Below are positions 1 through 10,079 of a DNA stretch of 64,000 nucleotides, piece after piece. Position numbers and translations under genes: made by a program. Source of the stretch: Cepaea nemoralis (Eukaryota > Mollusca > Gastropoda > Stylommatophora > Helicidae); NCBI GenBank assembly GCA_014155875.1, contig JACEFZ010017833.1, positions 62,001 to 126,000 of the forward strand. Reading direction: 5' to 3'. How positions within the stretch are numbered: position 1 is the first letter of the stretch; each line of letters opens with the position of its first letter. Under the pieces are notes generated by a model, which was not told where the DNA came from, did no database searches, and saw nothing but the letters and a program-made list of their open reading frames with translations.

Positions 1-385
1 TCATGAGAGTTCGTCATGTAGTTATATCGTCGTGTGTTTGTTGTTTGTGTGCTGACGAAGACTTTGGCCACAACGTTTATTTTATTACTTGAGATCGTAT
101 TCTAGTCAAGCTTACCGATTCTACTGCTCGTTTCGTTGCTGATTCATCCATTGTAATAAATTTAAAATACCATGAAAGGAGAGACCCAAATGCTATCCCA
201 CAATATTTGCTCTTCCAACTGGGATGCAGAGGTACTGTAATGTTCTCCTTGGTGTACAAGGTACACAGACAGCTGACTGTCGTGAACGATTATACACTAG
301 CACAGCAGGTCACTGGGTGCGGAGGGAAATGAGAAAAGAAAGATTCTATGAGGAAACAAACAAAAAATGTTATGTTTTAAACTGA
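1..385. other. AT-rich non-coding sequence, no gene seen
   Basis: No ORF with recognisable protein similarity was found on either strand. The segment lies 5' of the first visible exon of the TRIM/NHL-like gene and is probably intron of that gene. Nothing shows where the upstream exons lie. Confidence 0.4.
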
Positions 386-580
386 ATAAAACGCATTTAA
401 CAATGTCTCCAGATAAGTCCAGTTCTAGCCATATACAAGTACATCAAATTATGAAACGTTTTAACAATGCCTTTAAATAATCCTATTCTAACCATATACA
501 AGTACATCAGAATATAAAATGCATTTGACAATGTCTTTAGGTGAGTCCACTTCTAGACATAGACAAGTACATCAAAGTGT
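386..580 (+). repeat. 64-bp tandem repeat (3 diverged units) spanning an exon start
   Basis: The marker CAATGT/CAATGC recurs at 401, 465 and 529, an exact 64-bp spacing. Each unit also carries a TACAAGTACATCA-like block. The third unit holds the AG acceptor and the first codons of the exon at 541; the first two units lack the AG at the matching place. Confidence 0.75.
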
Positions 581-702
581 CCAAGTCATACCAAGGACTG
601 GCCGCTTTCAGTTCGTTTGACAGTGTCATCATCGTGGCAGGCAGTTGTCAGAGCTCTGGAGGGAAAGTGGCTTCCGTCGACTTTCTGACACCCAGAGGCG
701 AG
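541..702 (+). CDS. TRIM/NHL-like protein, internal exon (start of visible C-terminal propeller)
   Basis: This 162-bp exon has 54 codons and is open in phase 0 at both ends. It follows a TTTAG acceptor at 536-540 and ends before a GTCTGT donor at 703. It encodes a stretch containing SYQGLAAFSS, VIIVAGSC and VASVDFLTPRGE, the beta-strand-rich style of the C-terminal NHL-like propeller of molluscan TRIM-like proteins. The frame joins without change to the exon at 4587, which continues VLKTFTND. The apparent first codon is GTG and there is no suitable ATG, so this is an internal exon; the start of the gene lies before the window. The RING/B-box half is not visible on this strand. The product is probably a cytoplasmic TRIM-like protein, possibly an E3 ubiquitin ligase, but this is inferred from family resemblance. 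Paralogue identity cannot be set. Confidence 0.72.
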
Positions 703-1275
703 GTCTGTCTGCCTGCCTGCTTGCCTGCTTGCCTGTCTATCCGTCTGTCTGTATTTATGCGATGGATGTTTATTTGTCGTCTGTCAGTCTGTCTGCTTGT
801 CTGTCTGTCATCTGTTATTTCTGTCTGTCTGTGTTTGTGCGATGTCTGTATGTCTTTATTATGCGATGGATGTCTGTCTGTCGTCTGTCTATCTGTATTT
901 GTGCGATGGATGTCTGTCTTTATTTGTGCAGTGGATGCCTGTCTATCGTCTGTCTGTAATTGTCTGATGGATGTCTGTCTTTGTATGACATCTCTCTACG
1001 TTTATATGACATCTGCCTGTGTTTGTATTATGCCTGTCTCTCTTTTTGTATGATATATATCTGTGTTTGTATAATGGATATATGTCTGTGTTTGTATGAT
1101 ATTTGTCTCTCGGGGTTTATAAGATATATGCCTGCGTTTGTATTATGTCTGACTGTCTGTTTGTGTGATATCTGGCTGTCTTTGTGTGATGGATATATGT
1201 ATGTGTTTGTATGATGTCTGCCTGTGATTGTATTTTGCCCGTATGTCTGTAGGTATGTGCCCGTGTGTATGTACA
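703..1275 (+). repeat. CTGT/TGTCTG-rich low-complexity tract in intron
   Basis: A long degenerate run of CTGTCTGT, GCCTGC and TTTGTATGAT units begins right at the splice donor. The ORFs seen here on both strands are products of the repeat and are not genes. Confidence 0.8.
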
Positions 1276-1369
1276 TAAGTATCGTTTGTTCTTACTAACA
1301 CATGTTGGCATACAGACACAAAGTTACACAATTATACAAGTAGACATGTTTGTCCAGAAACAGTTAAGT

Positions 1370-1650
1370 AAATCGTTATTATGGTAATAAGTATGCATAT
1401 AGTTATTATGTACATATGTATGTAAATAGTTTACTGAGGTCATAAGTATGTAAATAGTTAATAAGGTCATACGTATATGAATAGTTATTGAGGTCATAAG
1501 TATGTAAATAGTTATTGAGGTCATACAATGTAATTAGTTATTGAGATCATATGTATGTAAATAGTTATTATGGTCACATGTATGTAAACAGTTATTAAGG
1601 TCATAAGTATGTAAATATTTTATTGGTCATAAGCATGAAAATAGGTATTG
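1370..1650 (+). repeat. ~28-bp minisatellite
   Basis: About nine diverged units share GGTCATAAGTATGTAAATAG plus a TTATTGA-like end. The array lies in the first visible intron of the TRIM/NHL-like gene. Confidence 0.75.
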
Positions 1651-1929
1651 TGTTCATGAGTACTGACATACCTGATCGTTTTATAGAGACAAAATAACAC
1701 ACATAATCAAACACGTAGATGTATTATCTATTTCCTTCTTTAACTGCCAAGGGATATATCCTCTATTGCTCCAGTCTCCTTCCAGACTCACTATTGGTAT
1801 CTAAACTCGGTGCACGAACTCTGGCGAGAACCCATTTGTGTCGATATACATAAAAATATAATATTTGTTTTTGATTAAGTGTTCTAATTCTTATGTTTAG
1901 CCTGGGTGGTGACCCATTAGAACTCCTAT

Positions 1930-2220
1930 AATAATGTATTAATATACTCAACTGCACATCGTAAACCCCATTCGGTTGACTAGAAAAAATATATTAAAAT
2001 ACTCAATTGTACATTCATAAACCGCATTTGGTTGACTAGAATAATATATTATTATACTCAACTGTGCATCGATACACCTCATTCGTTTGACTAAAATAAT
2101 GTATTAATATACCCAATTGTACATTCATAAATCGCAGTATATTGGTCAGAATTATGTATTTATATAAACACATATTCATAAACCTCAGTCTCTTGACTAG
2201 AATAATATAATAATATAGGA
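1930..2220 (+). repeat. ~57-bp minisatellite
   Basis: About five diverged units share a TTGACTAGAATAATATATTA-like block followed by ACTCAACTGTGCATCG-like sequence. The array is intronic and no coding is expected. Confidence 0.65.
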
Positions 2221-2236
2221 CTTTCGCATTCATTTT

Positions 2237-2290
2237 CTATCCGCCCATGGTATTGTTTGCATTTTCCCCAGAAACCACATCTCTTTTGCC
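2237..2290 (-). mobile_element. LINE A scrap (RT C-terminal region)
   Basis: About 50 bp match the minus-strand LINE A block seen at 13320-13370, which encodes the MWFLRKMQ-like stretch. It sits directly 5' of the Penelope-like element. It is too short to define a copy. Confidence 0.5.
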
Positions 2291-2346
2291 ATTAGAATTT
2301 TCTCGTCTTGTATGTGTATTGTCCACGTGTCACAAGCCGATGACAG

Positions 2347-3356
2347 CATATGCGAAAAAAAAAAGCTCTCTTTTCTCGCTTTCTTTTCGGAGTGGCCATG
2401 GGGAGTCCTCTTGGTCCTATTCTAGCGGACATCTTCATGGCACATTTAGAAGAAAAGAGATCCTCAGACATTAAAAACTTGGTCTTCTACCGTCGTTATG
2501 CGGACGATATATTAATTATCGCCACAGACGAGCTACAAGCAACATCGTCCCAGGCCGTAATGAACACGGCGCATAAAAACATCTCTCTATCTATTGAACA
2601 CGAACACAACGAAGCATTGCCGTTTCTAGATATTCTAATGAGACGGAGAGCAGACGGCACAATTCAAAGATCGGTGTATCGCAAAGAAACATGGACTGGC
2701 CAATACTTAAATTTTCAGAGCTTCACGCCTGTCAAGTACAAACGGGGCTTAGGTACGGACCCTGTTTGACCATGCTAGGAATAATGCACCCAAGACACAC
2801 TGACAGAGGAATCTGACACTCTGAAGACTGTCTTAAACCAGAATGGGTACTCCACAGGATTTAAAAAGCGCCACTGCCAACAGCCCAAACTAACCACCAG
2901 ACGTAACTATAGTCCCTAAACTCAAAGTATTCATCCAGCTAACCTTTCGAGGGGATGACGTAATGCAACGTCCACAGGACCGGCGCATGACAGCAGTCGG
3001 CCGAACATTCTGTGCTGCAACTCCAATTATTAGGTACAGAACCACACCTATTCCCAAACCAGCCATTAAATAACCGATCGCTGTTTACGCCAAATCTAAT
3101 TGTATTTACCAATTTACACGTAGGTCGACAAGATACTACACACAGGCGAAGGGAGCACGGGGAGGCCGACACACCGGCAGATTCCCGCGTCATCAATTGT
3201 TAGGCATGTCTTGGAAACCGGTCATATAATTCATAGAGACAGTGCCTTTCGCGTGTTGTTGAATACACAAAATAGTCGCTTGTTAAAGTTCGCAGAAGCC
3301 ATAATGATCAATCTACATTGGCCAATTTTGTGCAAACAGAAAGACAAGTTAGTTTA
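2347..3356 (+). mobile_element. Penelope-like retroelement, 3' part of RT plus GIY-YIG remnant (pseudogene)
   Basis: The first reading frame (to 2769) shows Penelope-type RT signatures: VAMGSPLGPILADIFM, then YRRYADDILII with the YADD active site at 2497-2508, then LPFLDILMRR and VYRKETWTGQYLNF. After a frame break the family's downstream section can still be read in pieces: TAVGRTFCAATPIIRYRTTP in one frame and ETGHIIHRDSAFRV to KDKLV-stop in another, ending at 3356. The last part matches the position of the GIY-YIG endonuclease domain typical of this class. Several frameshifts and stops make it inactive. The N-terminal RT half is missing. It lies in an intron of the TRIM/NHL-like gene in the same orientation. 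Confidence 0.85.
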
Positions 3357-3519
3357 AAATTACCATGGTAGACAATAGACATCACTGTGCGAACATGTGT
3401 ATATTTCAGCTTGAAGGATTTATCTAGTTATTTTACTTTTTTGTGGTGCAAATTCTGCAGTATGTACCTGTCGAGATACAGCGAAATATGCCAGGCAATA
3501 AATCGTGCCATCTATTGTT

Positions 3520-3700
3520 TGTGTCTTCGTTATTTAAGCTCTCATTTCTGCCTGCAGTTGACAACTTTTTATTGGTGACCATAATTCCCATCTTGCAAAC
3601 GCTTGCCATAGCGATTCTTGTTCTAATTTCTACCCGGCACCTTCCATCGGATGTTATGACTGTTCTGAAGCAGCTGTACCGATTCACTTGTAAGACAATG
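3520..3700 (-). mobile_element. LINE A fragment (RT connection region)
   Basis: The minus strand reads VNRYSCFRTVITSDGRC followed by EIRTRIAMA and VTNKKLS, the same block found in the LINE A copies at 13395-13832 and 52555. It lacks the YADD part and the C-terminus and is non-functional. Confidence 0.75.
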
Positions 3701-3719
3701 ATGTATGCTACATGAAACT

Positions 3720-4475
3720 GTTACATACAGTTATGAAGTTGTACCGCTTTACATGATGACGTGCAGTCTTACAGTGGTGATGTATATCGTTTACATGATG
3801 ACGTGCAGTCTGACAGTGGTGATGTATATCGCACACAGTTTTACTGCGGTGGTGTGTATGTTATAATGTTACAGTGGTGACCTGCATGTTATACACAGTT
3901 TTACAGTGGTAATGTGTATGTTATATACAGTTTTACATTGGCGATGTGTGTTGTATACAGATTTACAGTGGTGATGTGTATGTTATACACAGTTTTACAG
4001 TGGTAATGTGTATGTTATATACAGTTTTACATTAGCGATGTGTGTTGTATACAGATTTACAGTGGTGACGTGCATGTTATACACAGTTTTACAGTGGTAA
4101 TGTGTATGTTATAAACAGTTTTACATTGGTGACGATTTACAGTGGGATGTGTATGTATACAGTTTTACAGTGGTGACTGTGCATGTTATACATTACGAGT
4201 GGTTGTATAGCAGTGGTGAGTGTGTATGTTTACAGTATACATGTGTAGTTTACATTGCGATGTGTGTTGTATACAGATTTATTTTACATTAGCGATGTGT
4301 GTTGTATAAAGATTTACAGTGGTGATGTGTATGTTATACACAGTTTTACAGTGGTAATGTGTATGTTATAAACAGTTTTACATTAGCGATGTGTGTTGTA
4401 TAAAGATTTACAGTGGTGATGTGTATGTTATACACAGTTTTACAGTGGTAATGTGTATGTTTATAAACAATTTAA
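3720..4475 (+). repeat. ~35-bp minisatellite with compound units
   Basis: Alternating blocks of TTTACAGTGGTGATGTGTATG and GTTATACACAGTTTTACA recur about twenty times, with some roughly 100-bp composite units repeated. The array fills the end of the intron, stopping about 110 bp before the exon at 4587. Confidence 0.8.
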
Positions 4476-4586
4476 TGTGTATAAAAATACACATGACGAC
4501 CGTACAACTGTTGAGGATAACATTTCCGATTGTAATCATGTTGTTAACTAGGACAGACACTCACAGACTGTGTACGATCTCTGCAG

Positions 4587-4722
4587 GTGCTGAAGACATT
4601 CACCAATGACAGCAACGGCCTCCCATTGTTCAGTGATCCGGCCTATTTGTGTGTGTCTCCGGACAAGCTGATCATTGTTTCTGACGTAGGGAACAAAACC
4701 GTGAAGTACTTGACACTAGATG
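4587..4722 (+). CDS. TRIM/NHL-like protein, penultimate exon
   Basis: The exon follows CTCTGCAG at 4579-4586 and ends before a GTAAATGT donor. It is 136 bp long: it enters in phase 0 and leaves after the first base of a Gly codon. It encodes VLKTFTND, then AYLCVSPDKLIIVSDVGN, then VKYLTLDG, one NHL-like blade. The phase-1 end joins exactly to GC at 7138, giving LDG|ELKC. Matching phases across three exons, and continuity of the repeat register, support one spliced gene. Confidence 0.78.
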
Positions 4723-4849
4723 GTAAATGTGTTTTGTTGATGACTTGTAGCGGTGGGATATTTTGCGGGAATTATGGATACACTTCTTTGTCAGAGTGGT
4801 GAGGGATTTTGTCGAATTACGAGTATGTCAGTAGATTCGTTTTTTATGG

Positions 4850-5095
4850 GTGCCGCGGCTTATGGGATAATGAGACGCTGAGTTTCATAAGTCCTCGTCA
4901 TAGCGGATCGAAGGTAGGAAATCAGCGCGACCGATATGGAAGCAGATCTTTTGCGTTGTTTTCGAAAGTATGAAACGCCAGCCGTTCAGACGGCAATGGT
5001 AAACTACTGAACTAAATATGGCCTTGTAATTCACAAACAGCCGATAAATGCTGGGGTTGACTGTAACGTCCTGTATTGAACATGCACGGTTCCTG
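4850..5095 (+). mobile_element. SINE-like unit, same family as 53225-53440
   Basis: The blocks GGCAATGGTAAACTACTG, ATTCACAAACAGCC and GCTGGGGTTGACTGTAACGT recur in order at 53350-53430 with small changes. Its 5' part is degenerate. It is intronic. Confidence 0.5.
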
Positions 5096-5149
5096 AAAGA
5101 AGTGGAAGCCGACCATCGCGAAGACTGACAACGAAATTAGAAAACACGC

Positions 5150-5350
5150 GTTAGAGAGCCAGGCAGAGGAGGGAGGAGTGTTCTCATCGGACTTGATGAG
5201 AACACTCTACACGGTCTAGCGGTCACGTGTTTGAATCTCCATTAAAGTGGGAAGTTAAAAAAAAAACATTTAACATGGACTTCCAGGTTGACCCAGTTTA
5301 AAATGGGTACCAGAAAATGTTCTGGGAAATGAAGGCGGTCAACGTGATGT
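5150..5350 (+). mobile_element. SINE-like unit with tRNA-like head and a perfect hairpin
   Basis: A tRNA-like box GTTTGAATCTC near 5230 is followed by TTTAAAATGGGTACCA and TGTTCTGGGAAATGAAGGCG. The same order of core blocks appears at 56540-56590. At its 5' side a 13-bp perfect inverted repeat (5176-5188 with 5195-5207) has a 6-nt loop. Family not named. Confidence 0.5.
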
Positions 5351-5359
5351 TGACCGACA

Positions 5360-5955
5360 AGTTACGATTTGTATGTGAAATGTATTTGTATGTGAAATGT
5401 ATTTGTATGTGGAATGTATTTGTATGTGAAGTATATTTGTATGTGAGGTGTATTTGTATGTGAAGTGCATTTGTTTGTGAAGTGTATTTGTATGTGAAAT
5501 GTATTTGTATGTGAAGTGTATTTCTATGTGAAATGTATTTGTATGCGAAGTGTATTTGTATGTGAAGTGTATTTGTATGTGAAATGTATTTTTATGTGAA
5601 GTGTATTTGAATGTGAAATGTATTTGTATGTGAAATGTATTTGTATGTGAAATGTATTGATTTGTGAAATGTATTTACATGTGAAATGTATTTGTATGTG
5701 AAGTGTATTTCTATGTGAAGTGAATTTAGATGTTAAGTGTATTTGTATGTGAAGTGAATTTAGATGTGAAATGTATTTGTATGTGAAGTGTATTTGTATG
5801 TGAAGTGAATTTAGATGTGAAATGTATTTGTATGTGAAATGAATTTAGATGTGAAATGTATTTGTATGTGAAGTGTATGTGGATGTGAAATGTATTTGTA
5901 TGTGAAGTGTATGTGGATGTGAAATGTATTTTTATGTGAAGTGTATTTGTATGTC
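5360..5955 (+). repeat. 17-bp minisatellite, about 34 units
   Basis: The unit is TATTTGTATGTGAAATG with frequent G/A exchanges. Because 51 = 3 x 17, the minus strand shows a 108-residue His/Thr/Phe-rich ORF that is a by-product of the repeat. Confidence 0.85.
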
Positions 5956-6175
5956 CGCCTCCACAGCAGCCGGATTTTCTTGTCTGTATTTTCTGTCTAG
6001 TTGGATGCAAACAGAAAAAGACGTACATAAATCTGTTGGCACTTGTACCCACTCCTCGCCGGGTTCTAAGTCCTCAAGTGAACACACCTGTTGAAAAATG
6101 TCTTTGGCTTGACCCATCCACAACCGTCCTCTTTTTAACCTGCTGCCTTCACCATCCTAATTTCACTATGCAGTG
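5956..6175 (-). mobile_element. LINE E-like fragment (region between RT and RNase H)
   Basis: The minus strand reads WMGQAKDIFQQVCSLED and PGEEWVQVPTDL, the same order as WMAQAEDTIRQVCPLEN and RGEEWVRVSAEQ in LINE E at 24003-25757. The fragment then runs into the 17-bp minisatellite. It carries no catalytic motif. Confidence 0.75.
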
Positions 6176-6349
6176 GATGTTGTGCGTTTGAGTTAACTCA
6201 GAGGTGGGCACGTGCTCTGCAAATTTGTATTCTGTCTTCAATGGTTGGAAAATCAAGAAGGTAGTGCATCGCCCTGCGTGCTGTATCTCTTGTACATGCA
6301 AGAATAATACGCTTGTTGTGTCAATTACAAATTTCAATTATATGTTGTC

Positions 6350-6505
6350 AATGCCATGTCGTGCAATGTACTATCGTGCAATGTCCTATCGTGCAATGTC
6401 CTATCGTGCAATGTCCTATCGTGCAATGTCCTATCGTGCAATGTCCTATCGTGCAATGTCCTATCGTGCAATGACATATCGTGCAATGTCCTATCGTGCA
6501 GATCG
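6350..6505 (+). repeat. 15-bp minisatellite, about 10 units
   Basis: The unit CAATGTCCTATCGTG recurs about ten times in a row with two variants. The multiple-of-three unit keeps a frame open (SYRAM repeated), but nothing else suggests coding. Confidence 0.9.
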
Positions 6506-6619
6506 GTTCCAGAGCTCAGTGTGTGACGTTCATTTTGTCATTTGTGATTGTATTCTTGGCATGCCGACAAATACCGCTTCTCATTTTCATGATTTAATCA
6601 AGCATTCACTCGTGTTGTT

Positions 6620-7090
6620 TATTGCATGTGTGTGACTTGACGATGTTCAAGTACTCAATTGATTACACTTGTATGTAATTTGAAGATGTTCTCGAAGTGT
6701 CAGAATGTTAAAAAATTAAGTCATGTTGTTGATTACATTTTGTGAGTGACTTTAAGATGTTCAGGAAGTGTCAGGTATGTTCAAGAATTAACTCAAGGTG
6801 TTGATTACACTTGTGTGTGGCTTAAATATGTTCAGGAATTTACTCAAGTTGTTGATTAAACTTGTGTGTGACTTAAATATGTTCGAGAATTAACTCAAGT
6901 TGTTGATTACACTTGTGTGTGACTTAAATATGTTCAAGAATGTATTCAAGTTGTTGATTACACTTGGTGTGACTTAAATATGTTCAAGAATTAACCCAAG
7001 TTGTTGATTACACTTGTGTCTGATTTAAATATGTTACAGAAATGACTCACGTTGTTGATTACACTTGTGTGAGTGAAGATGTTCACGAAG
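6620..7090 (+). repeat. 51-bp minisatellite before the terminal exon
   Basis: About nine units share TTGTTGATTACACTTGTGTG and ACTTAAATATGTTCAAGAAT. The array ends about 45 bp before the AG at 7137. Confidence 0.8.
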
Positions 7091-7137
7091 CGTCATAATG
7101 TTCACACATACACTCATGTTGTTACTTTACTATGCAG

Positions 7138-7400
7138 GCGAACTCAAGTGTACCTATCCACCTGAAGGAGCCGTGTCTTTACGGGGTCAGAAAGCTGTTT
7201 GCTGTGACCCATCAGGTCGCATCCTTGTTGTCGATGACGGAGATGTACTAACCCTGACGTGTGATGGTCAGTTGGAGAAGACACTGGCCAGCTCTAAGGA
7301 CAGCCTGTTGCAGATTTCTGGGACTTTGTCTGTGGACAGAAGCGGACGTTTGTATGCTGTTGATAACGAAGAGGACATTAAAGTGTTAAAGTGTGTGTGA
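7138..7400 (+). CDS. TRIM/NHL-like protein, terminal exon
   Basis: The exon follows TATGCAG at 7131-7137 and runs open for 87 codons plus two joining bases to a TGA at 7398-7400. It encodes ELKCTYPPEGAV, then AVCCDPSGRILVVDDGD, then TLSVDRSGRLYAVDNEEDIK. The repeated D-x-S-G-R-(I/L)-x-V-D pattern is the hallmark of NHL-type blades. An AATAAA lies 91 bp after the stop. In such TRIM-like proteins the propeller usually mediates substrate or RNA binding; the exact role here is unknown. Confidence 0.8.
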
Positions 7401-7490
7401 CTATAAACACTCTATCACTGTGACGATATGAAGTTTGTTTTCAAGCATACTACAATTTCGTTTAATAGATAGTTGTGTTATATACCCACA

Positions 7491-7496
7491 AATAAA
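7491..7496 (+). promoter_or_regulatory. Polyadenylation signal of the TRIM/NHL-like gene
   Basis: AATAAA, 91 bp after the TGA at 7400, in an AT-rich context and at a normal distance for a short 3' UTR. Confidence 0.55.
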
Positions 7497-7922
7497 TTGC
7501 ATTTCACATTTATACTATGAAATGGCATAACAGGAAAGAAGGAATACTATATTTTGTCTTTTATTTACATCCTTTGTTTTTTTACTTTCTTATATTTTAT
7601 CATGAGTGTTGATGGGTATGATGCAAAGAACCAGCAAATATGCTGATGACATGGTTATGATCGGTATTGATAACTGCTAGTGTCACTCTCTGTAGCTGTA
7701 CGGATTCAAGTGGCGGATATATAATGCATATATGCCCATCAGATTTGGTGAATTACATAAGTTTCTGAGAGCTGCCCGACTGCCGACGTCATCATCATTA
7801 AGTGGCGCTTGTAAATATCTCAGCATGGTGACTGGGTATACAGACTGGTTAACTACTCAACTATGACGGACAGAACACCACTATTGACAACCCAACTCCG
7901 ACGACGGTTTTTCCCAACTATA
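7497..7922. other. Intergenic sequence, no clear gene
   Basis: AT-rich. A short stretch near 7640 reads SKYADDMVMIGIDN in one plus-strand frame, which resembles an RT active-site region, but the flanks do not continue as RT. I see nothing else. Confidence 0.35.
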
Positions 7923-8381
7923 TTAGTCCATACACGTAACACAATTCATGTATTCAATTTCAATTGTCCCACGAAACAAATGAACACTTATACAACAACA
8001 TTCTCTTAAACTAGTAGCGGCACAGGGTGTGGCAATCGCTACTTGAACCCAAGAAGCAGGCCCACATTTGATCGTGGCTGAAGCCCAACTGATCTTGAAG
8101 GTGAAGCTTTGTCCTTTCACAAAGCTGTCCGAGCGCTTTTCACGTTCTTGTGATTTACGCTCGTGGTGGGTCTTATGCACGGTTTCTTCGTACAGGCCGC
8201 ACTTTTTCCTGACCGAGGCCATGATCTGCAATCCCATAGACCCAATAATGGCATTAAAAACAAAAAAAAAACTACTTTCTAATAAATTACTAATTTGTGA
8301 AACAATCTTTAGCTTTGAAAGTAATAATATACTAACTAACTTATACAATTTTCCAAAATGGTTGTCACATATGGTACTCAC
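7923..8381 (-). CDS. Unassigned ORF, 152 codons
   Basis: An open frame on the minus strand. Its middle part from an internal ATG at 8222 is charged (VRKKCGLYEETVHKTHHERK, then a KSQEREKRSD-like run) and looks more coding-like than its AT-rich N-terminal half. No domain is recognised. There are no splice or neighbour clues. It could be a fragment of a gene or of a transposon. Confidence 0.22.
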   Translation of the reverse strand: MSTICDNHFGKLYKLVSILLLSKLKIVSQISNLLESSFFFVFNAIIGSMGLQIMASVRKKCGLYEETVHKTHHERKSQEREKRSDSFVKGQSFTFKISWASATIKCGPASWVQVAIATPCAATSLRECCCISVHLFRGTIEIEYMNCVTCMD

Positions 8382-8399
8382 ACATGGTACTCTAAACCA

Positions 8400-8905
8400 G
8401 TTATAAAGTTAAAAAAACAAATCACAAACAGTTCTAGTTATTTACTTCACTACATATCCTACTTTTGTTAAGTTATTAAAATTCACTCTAAGCAATATCT
8501 AATTCTACTAATCTCTAACTTCATTAATATATTAATATAGTTCTACTGTAATATCACAAAATGTTTCCTATATATATTTTAAGTTTCATTAATGTAAAAA
8601 AATATACGTTGTAGTAACTGCATTACTTGCTAACTATTCTTATCATAATTCACACACAATATTTACTAATGAATTACTCTTCCTAATGTTTAAAGCCAGT
8701 ATTATTTGCCTATTAAAACTTTCTTAACATCAGTTTTCCCTATCAGCCAACGCAATCAATTACTCCTGAATAATCTACGCACAACCTATATAACACTGAA
8801 TCACAAGATTCTGTAATATTTATTTAACTATCCATTCTCAGCTCTAATACAGCAATTTAAATATGTTTATCAACAGTTTCAAATCATTAAAACTGTTCAC
8901 TGTTA
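8400..8905. other. AT-rich sequence, nothing recognised
   Basis: No ORF of note and no repeat structure stands out before the 54-bp array. Confidence 0.4.
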
Positions 8906-8907
8906 AT

Positions 8908-9480
8908 CTACTAGCGCACATCTATTGAGTTGACGCAAACTATAACTGCACGTTACTAAATCTACTAGCGCACATATATTGAGTTGACGCAAACTATAAC
9001 TACACATTATTAAATCTACTTGCGCACATCTATTGAGTTGACGCAAACTATAACTACACGTTACTAAATCTACTAGCGCACATCTATTGAGTTAACGCAA
9101 ACTATAACTACACATTATCATCTATTGAGTTGACGCAAACTATAACTACACATTACTAAATCTACTAGCGCGCATCTATTGAGTTGACGCAAACTATAAC
9201 TACACATTACTAAATCTACTTGCGCACATCTATTGAGTTGACGCAAACTATAACTACCACGTTACTAAATCTACTACGCACATCTATTGAGTTGACGCAA
9301 ACTATAACTACACGTTACTAAATCTACTAGCGCACATCTATTGAGTTGACGCAAACTATAACTACACGTTACTAAATCTACTTGCGCACATCTATTGAGT
9401 TGACGCAAACTATAACTACACGTTACTAAATCTACTTGCGCACATCTATTGAGTTGACGCAAACTATAACTTCATATTAC
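8908..9480 (+). repeat. 54-bp minisatellite, about 11 units
   Basis: The unit contains CGCACATCTATTGAGTTGAC and GCAAACTATAACTACACGTT. One unit is shortened near 9110. Since 54 is divisible by three, the minus strand shows a repeated 18-residue frame (RQLNRCAQVDLVTCSYSL), taken as incidental. Confidence 0.9.
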
Positions 9481-9489
9481 TAAACTTTC

Positions 9490-9925
9490 AACGCGGTCCC
9501 ACTTCGAACTCATGAACTTGACCTGGCCTATTTCCAGAACAAGCGACCGTATATTTTTTTAATTCGTGCAGTACTTGACAATCGGGTTTCCTAATGTGTT
9601 ATTTGTTTCTCTTTTCCAACGTTGTTAATAATGTATTACTGTCCGTACTTTTATTAATTTATTTAACACCATATAGCAATGTCCATCTTCTTAAATTCTA
9701 TAAATTGTTGCACTGTTTTAGTTGAGTAGCCCAGAATAATGTCTCTGTTCTAATCGGTGACACAATTATTTTTGACGTGTGCTGTGTAAAATTATGATTA
9801 GACGAACAGTTCAAACATGTCTCTGGGTAATGTTATTCATGCGACCTCACGTGGAGTTTCCTCGCGCAAATTAATAATCATCTGTGTGAAACCAGTTATG
9901 GGGGTTTTTCTTATATTTTAATCTC
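9490..9925. other. AT-rich sequence, nothing recognised
   Basis: No gene, and no repeat that I can support. Confidence 0.4.
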
Positions 9926-9934
9926 ATCTCATCA

Positions 9935-10075
9935 TCTCATCTCATCATGTTCCTCTTGTACCTTGCGGTGTCGAGGTGAAGTATAAACTTCGTGAGAGTG
10001 CCTCGATTATGGGCTTCATATATCGATATTTCCATGGTTTTACAAGGGAATAAACTCTTTAGAACCAGTGAAGTA
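9935..10075 (-). mobile_element. LINE H 3' end with (GATGA)n tail
   Basis: Minus-strand SIYEAHNRGTL and HLDTARYKRNMMR match SIYEVHKHALS and ISTPQGTRAQNEMR at the end of the plus-strand LINE H copy at 54050-54155. Both end in a GATGAGATGA-type tail. This is a short 5'-truncated copy. Confidence 0.65.
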
Positions 10076-10079
10076 AATT

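Noticed and set aside
541..1053. 170-codon plus-strand ORF running past 702 with a Cys/Leu-rich C-terminus
   Set aside because: Only the first 54 codons are exon. The rest is translation of the CTGT-rich repeat after the splice donor.
5726..6052. 108-codon His/Thr/Phe-rich minus-strand ORF
   Set aside because: A product of the 17-bp minisatellite (three units = 17 codons) running into a LINE E fragment.
6204..6635. 143-codon ORF with repeated SYRAM
   Set aside because: The repeat unit is 15 bp, so any open frame repeats. There are no start context, domains or splice signals.
7630..7690. SKYADDMVMIGIDN, an RT-like active site
   Set aside because: Neither side continues as RT in any frame, so the match may be chance or a very old remnant.
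8908..9480. Possible CRISPR-like array because of regular 54-bp units
   Set aside because: Units are contiguous without unique spacers, and the DNA is eukaryotic. It is a minisatellite.
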